From positions 1-64,000 of the forward strand of contig NTHE01000025.1 in the NCBI GenBank assembly GCA_002551355.1: DNA of 64,000 nt, read 5' to 3'. The first letter of the stretch is position 1; the number at the start of each line of letters is the position of its first letter. The position numbers and the translations under genes were made by a program. Shown in pieces: positions 59,931 through 64,000 of the stretch. Source of the stretch: Streptomyces sp. man185. Lineage in GTDB: Bacteria > Actinomycetota > Actinomycetes > Streptomycetales > Streptomycetaceae. Under the pieces are notes generated by a model that was given only the letters and a program-made list of their open reading frames with translations, searched no databases and was not told the DNA's origin.

Positions 59931-61322
59931 TCAGGCGTCGGCGGGCAGCTCGGCCGGCACGAAGGCGCCGGAGGCCCCCAGCATGCCCTCGCGCTCCACG
60001 ACCTTGATCCGCTCGCGGCCCCGGGCCGCACCGAGCGCCTGCTCGTGGGCGTCCAGCTTGTGCCAGCCCTCCCAGGTCGTGTAGCGGACGCCCCGGCCTT
60101 CCAGGAAGGCCTCGACGGCCTCCGGAGCGGGCGTGGCCGGCTCGGGCAGGCGGCCCGCGGCGCGGTCCTCCAGGAGGCAGGCGACCGTCTCGTTGGCGTC
60201 GCCCTTGGTGTGCCCGATCAGACCGATCGGACCGCGCTTGATCCAGCCCGTGACGTAGACGGAGCTCATGTGCTCCTCGCCGGCGATGACACGTCCCGCC
60301 TCGTGCGGGACGGTTCCTGAGGCCACGTCGAAGGGGAGCTTGGGCAGCTCCTCCGAGTAGTAGCCGACGGCACGGTAGACGCTCTGGATGTCCCAGTCGG
60401 TGAACTGACCGGTGCCCCGGACGTTGCCGGTGCCGTCCAGCTCGGTGCGCTCGGTCCGCAGCGCCACGACCTTGCCGTCCTCGCCGAGGATCTCGACCGG
60501 GGACTCGAAGAAGTGCAGGAACAGCTTGTGCGGGCGGTCGCCGACGTCGCGGATGGCCCAGTTCTCCAGGGTCTGCGCGACCATGTTGGCCTGCTTGTTC
60601 TCCCGGCGGGTCGCGATGGAGCCCTCGTCGTACTCGATGTCCTCGGGGTTGACGATGACCTCGATGTTGGGGGAGTGGTCCAGCTCCCGCAGCTCCATGG
60701 GGCTGAACTTGGCCTGCGCCGGGCCACGCCGCCCGAACACATGCACCTCCAGCGCCTTGTTCTGCTGGAGGCCCTGGTACACGTTGTCCGGGATCTCGGT
60801 GGGCAGCAGCTCGTCGGCCGTCTTGGCCAGGATGCGGGCCACGTCCAGGGCCACGTTCCCGACGCCGAGGACGGCGACCTTCTCCGCGGTGAGCGGCCAG
60901 GTGCGCGGCACCTCGGGGTGCCCGTCGTACCAGGAGACGAACTCGGCCGCGCCGTAGGAGCCGTCCAGCTCGATGCCGGGGGTGTCGAGCGCGCGGTCGG
61001 CCTCGGCGCCGGTGGAGAAGATCACCGCGTCGTAGAAGGACCGCAGGTCGTCCAGGCCGATGTCGTGCGGGTAGCTGACGTTGCCGAAGAGCCGGATCTG
61101 GGGCTTGTCCAGCACCTGGTGCAGGGCCTTGACGATGCCCTTGATCCGCGGGTGGTCGGGGGCCACGCCGTAACGGATCAGGCCGAAGGGCGCGGGCATG
61201 CGCTCGAAGAGGTCGATGGAGACCCCCGGGTCCTGGCAGACCTCGGATTTGAGCAGCGCGTCCGCAGCGTAGATACCGGCGGGGCCGGCTCCGACAATGG
61301 CGACGCGGACGGGGCGTGTCAT
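59931..61322 (-). CDS. Ferredoxin/flavodoxin-NADP reductase (FprA type)
   Basis: A 463-residue adrenodoxin-reductase-like flavoenzyme. The FAD site GAGPAG is at residues 11-16 and the NADP fold has 'VAVLGVGNVALDVARIL' and 'VHVFGRRGPAQAKFSPMELREL'. C-terminal 'VTGWIKRGPIGLIGHTKGDANETV' is diagnostic of FprA. It passes electrons from NADPH to ferredoxins, which serve P450s such as the one at 5-6 kb, although they are far apart. ATG 61322 was chosen; AAGGAT lies upstream, and the longer frame has no homology. Confidence 0.95.
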   Translation of the reverse strand: MTRPVRVAIVGAGPAGIYAADALLKSEVCQDPGVSIDLFERMPAPFGLIRYGVAPDHPRIKGIVKALHQVLDKPQIRLFGNVSYPHDIGLDDLRSFYDAVIFSTGAEADRALDTPGIELDGSYGAAEFVSWYDGHPEVPRTWPLTAEKVAVLGVGNVALDVARILAKTADELLPTEIPDNVYQGLQQNKALEVHVFGRRGPAQAKFSPMELRELDHSPNIEVIVNPEDIEYDEGSIATRRENKQANMVAQTLENWAIRDVGDRPHKLFLHFFESPVEILGEDGKVVALRTERTELDGTGNVRGTGQFTDWDIQSVYRAVGYYSEELPKLPFDVASGTVPHEAGRVIAGEEHMSSVYVTGWIKRGPIGLIGHTKGDANETVACLLEDRAAGRLPEPATPAPEAVEAFLEGRGVRYTTWEGWHKLDAHEQALGAARGRERIKVVEREGMLGASGAFVPAELPADA

Positions 61323-61377
61323 GGCGTGGTGATCCTTCGGGGCGGGCGAACGCGGGCAGGTACAGCGTACGACGGAG

Positions 61378-61393
61378 GTAAGGGTTGGCTTAC
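61378..61393. promoter_or_regulatory. GTAAG-N6-CTTAC palindrome upstream of fprA
   Basis: GTAAGGGTTGGCTTAC has perfect 5-base arms and lies about 60 bases upstream of the fprA ATG. The arms loosely recall iron-box-like dyads, but the match to the DmdR/IdeR consensus is weak. Confidence 0.4.
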
Positions 61394-61782
61394 TAGTCTC
61401 CACCCCACACCGTAAGCGATCGCCGCGCGGGACCTTCGACCGCCCCTGCGCAGTGTGACCGATTGGTCCGCTTTGCTACGCCTATATGGTCGATTTGCTT
61501 CTTTTGCGCTTCTCATCCATAAAGGGTCTCGATGGCGTTGTTGAGGCATTTGCCTGGGCCTGTTTTCGCCATCGCGCCGAGGGAGTGGTGAGCGTCACGT
61601 CCGAGAGGGCGGACGCGGAAGCGGAGGCATCGGTTCCCTTCTGTGCGAAGAAAGTTGACGCCGTGACGGTGCGGCCCGATCCGGGAATTCCATTATTCGA
61701 TCATGCACGGAAAAGGGAATCCGGAATGCGGGGCTTGTTCCGTCCGATGTTTCTCGCCTACGGTCACCGTCAATCCGGATGG
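61394..61782. other. AT-richer non-coding leader upstream of the riboswitch
   Basis: This region is less GC-rich than its surroundings, contains A/T-rich runs (CTATATGG, TTTGCTTCTTTTGCG) and probably holds the promoter of the LysM/transglycosylase gene plus the 5' part of its leader. I see no credible gene; the ORF across 61486-61854 overlaps the riboswitch and has no homology. Confidence 0.55.
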
Positions 61783-61958
61783 AACGCCGAATCCTGCCGC
61801 CGTCCGGGAATCCGAAACCCACTCACGTACGGCAGGAGCGGGGGACCCAGGTAAGCCGCCGATCCACAACCGGAACGGCTTGGGGTGAAGTCGCACGACC
61901 GTGCGGCCAGACATCTCCCGTCTGAACCCGACAGCTCACCTCGCAGGCGCCGGAGAGG
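61783..61958 (+). ncRNA. ydaO-type c-di-AMP riboswitch
   Basis: The leader just upstream of the transglycosylase gene has the conserved ydaO/yuaA pieces in order: CCTGCCG pairing with CGGCAGG (61793-61799 with 61830-61836), then GAGCGGGGGACCCAGG, TTGGGGTGAAG, GACATCTCCCGTCTGAACCC and CAGCTCACCTCGCAGGCG. In studied streptomycetes this class controls cell-wall lytic genes: c-di-AMP binding lowers expression. The gene start follows 9 bases after the element. Confidence 0.95.
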
Positions 61959-61967
61959 AAATCCCCC

Positions 61968-62804
61968 ATGCCCGCACAGGGTAAGCACCGCCGTCCCAAG
62001 TCCACCTCGCTGAGCCGCGGCCTCGCCGCCGTGACCACCGGTGGAGCCGTTCTCGCCCTCCCGGTGATCGGTGCCACCAGCGCCTTCGCGGCCCCCGCGC
62101 CCGCCGCCGCGCCGCAGGCCGTGGCACCCGCCTCGGTGTCGGCGCAGGCGAATCTGGCAGCGAAGGCCGCCCCCGCCCAGCATTCCGTGGTGGCCGGCGA
62201 AACTCTTTCCAAGATCGCCCGCGAGCATTCCGTCAGCGGCGGCTGGGAGAAGCTGTACGAAGGCAACCGGAAGATCGTCGGAGAGAATCCCGACCTTATT
62301 CACCCCGGCATCAAGCTGGTTCTCGGAGCCAAGGCCGCCGCCCCGTCGGACGACAAGACCGCCAAGGCCTCCCCGTCCGCCGCGCGAGGCGCGTCGGCGG
62401 ACCGGGCCGACCGTTCGGAGCGCATCGAGGCCGCCCCGGTGGCAAAGGCCGCGCCGGCCGCCGAGAAGGAGGCCGCGACCTACACGAACGACCTCGACGG
62501 CTGGATCAAGGAGTCGCTGGCGGTCATGGCCGAGCAGGGCATCCCCGGCACCTACGAGGGCATCCACCGCAACATCATGCGCGAGTCCGCGGGCAACCCG
62601 GCCGCCATCAACAACTGGGACTCCAACGCCGTCAAGGGCACCCCGTCCAAGGGTCTGCTCCAGGTCATCGACCCGACCTTCCAGGCCTACCACGTGCCCG
62701 GCACCTCGACCGACAGTTACGACCCGGTCGCCAACATCACGGCCGCATGCAACTACGCCGCGGACCGGTACGGCTCGATCGACAACGTCTTCGGCGCCTA
62801 CTGA
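61968..62804 (+). CDS. LysM-SLT cell-wall transglycosylase
   Basis: A 278-residue secreted peptidoglycan enzyme: a signal peptide (residues about 1-42, ending FAA), a LysM domain (about 71-119, 'HSVVAGETLSKIAREHSV'), a Ser/Ala-rich linker and an SLT lysozyme-like domain (about 175-278) with catalytic E206 in 'IMRESAGNPAAINNWDSN' and the 'SKGLLQVIDPTFQAY' segment. It cleaves glycan strands during growth or germination. The upstream c-di-AMP riboswitch ties its expression to cell-wall and osmotic state. ATG 61968 has GAGAGGAAA upstream. Confidence 0.95.
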   Translation: MPAQGKHRRPKSTSLSRGLAAVTTGGAVLALPVIGATSAFAAPAPAAAPQAVAPASVSAQANLAAKAAPAQHSVVAGETLSKIAREHSVSGGWEKLYEGNRKIVGENPDLIHPGIKLVLGAKAAAPSDDKTAKASPSAARGASADRADRSERIEAAPVAKAAPAAEKEAATYTNDLDGWIKESLAVMAEQGIPGTYEGIHRNIMRESAGNPAAINNWDSNAVKGTPSKGLLQVIDPTFQAYHVPGTSTDSYDPVANITAACNYAADRYGSIDNVFGAY

Positions 62805-62823
62805 TCCTCGCGCGACCGAACAC

Positions 62824-62857
62824 CAGGAGCCCCGGACCGCACGGTCCGGGGCTCCTG
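62824..62857 (+). terminator. Terminator after the transglycosylase gene
   Basis: A 15-bp perfect inverted repeat (62824-62838 with 62843-62857, loop GCAC). Confidence 0.9.
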
Positions 62858-62923
62858 CGTCGTCCCGGGGTGCCGCCGGGAAGTTACCCCCAAGTTTCTC
62901 GTGACTTGCCACGCATTCGGCAG

Positions 62924-64000
<1,077 letters not shown>

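Noticed and set aside
61486-61854. 122-residue plus-strand ORF upstream of the transglycosylase
   Set aside because: It overlaps the conserved riboswitch and shows no homology.

Overview
The window is very GC-rich. Its ORF content, frequent GTG starts, ATGA/GTGA stop-start overlaps, two rare TTA codons, a chaplin, a MelC1/MelC2 tyrosinase pair and a ydaO riboswitch on a cell-wall lytic gene all point to a Streptomyces chromosome, in ordinary core or near-core sequence. I see no rRNA, tRNA, CRISPR array, prophage or complete insertion sequence. Bases 1-19 are the Tn5 (Nextera) mosaic-end adapter, so the window starts at a contig end with untrimmed adapter, and the first gene is truncated.

Layout. 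1-8.2 kb: 3' part of an ABC exporter, a PAS/GAF/SpoIIE/HATPase phosphatase, a secreted GH26-like glycosidase, a CYP124/125-clan P450 divergent from melC1-melC2, and a short chaplin. 8.3-17.8 kb (minus strand): an eight-gene, almost entirely overlapping exopolysaccharide operon (glycosyltransferase, initiating polyprenyl glycosylphosphotransferase, Wzy-like polymerase, MurJ/Wzx-like flippase, polysaccharide deacetylase, second glycosyltransferase, Wzz-like protein, CelD-like GNAT). Its first gene has a TTA codon, and its leader holds a 159-bp nested palindrome with 21-bp perfect arms. 18.3-23.3 kb: isochorismatase-type hydrolase, polyprenyl synthase with a TPR protein, then an SRPBCC/DUF4166/TetR operon whose promoter region carries two TGAGC-N4-GCTCA operators. 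23.5-29.5 kb: osmoprotectant-type ABC importer (two permeases and a lipoprotein), with its CBS-type ATPase about 2.5 kb away on the other strand; between them lie a deazaflavin-nitroreductase/hemerythrin fusion, a DUF2087 protein and an aldo-keto reductase.

29.7-36.5 kb: peptidase-like hydrolase, rhodanese, PIG-L deacetylase, XRE-cupin regulator with a probable leaderless promoter, and a quinone oxidoreductase/acyl-CoA dehydrogenase pair operon. 36.8-42 kb: a five-gene NikABCDE-type importer preceded by a near-exact Nur (nickel-Fur) box, followed by a decayed beta-propeller fragment and a YaaH-family transporter. 43-45.9 kb: class A beta-lactamase divergent from a LysR regulator and a cytosolic penicillin-recognising-like protein, the blaL/blaA/blaB arrangement known from S. 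cacaoi. 46-57 kb: secreted and small proteins (PI-PLC-like with a TTA codon, beta-propeller, Cys-rich, DUF779, CsbD, DUF6480, FUSC, DUF6381), a PHP-domain protein, and a membrane-anchored HTH protein divergent from a secreted protein. 57-64 kb: a second SpoIIE phosphatase, an FprA-type ferredoxin reductase, a c-di-AMP riboswitch-controlled LysM/transglycosylase, and a truncated secreted cholesterol oxidase with an exact KstR-type box upstream.

The genes read as several independent modules. The most coherent is an extracellular-matrix block (glycosidase, melanin, chaplin, exopolysaccharide). The most testable regulatory predictions are the Nur box, the KstR box, the paired TetR operators and the palindrome upstream of the exopolysaccharide operon.
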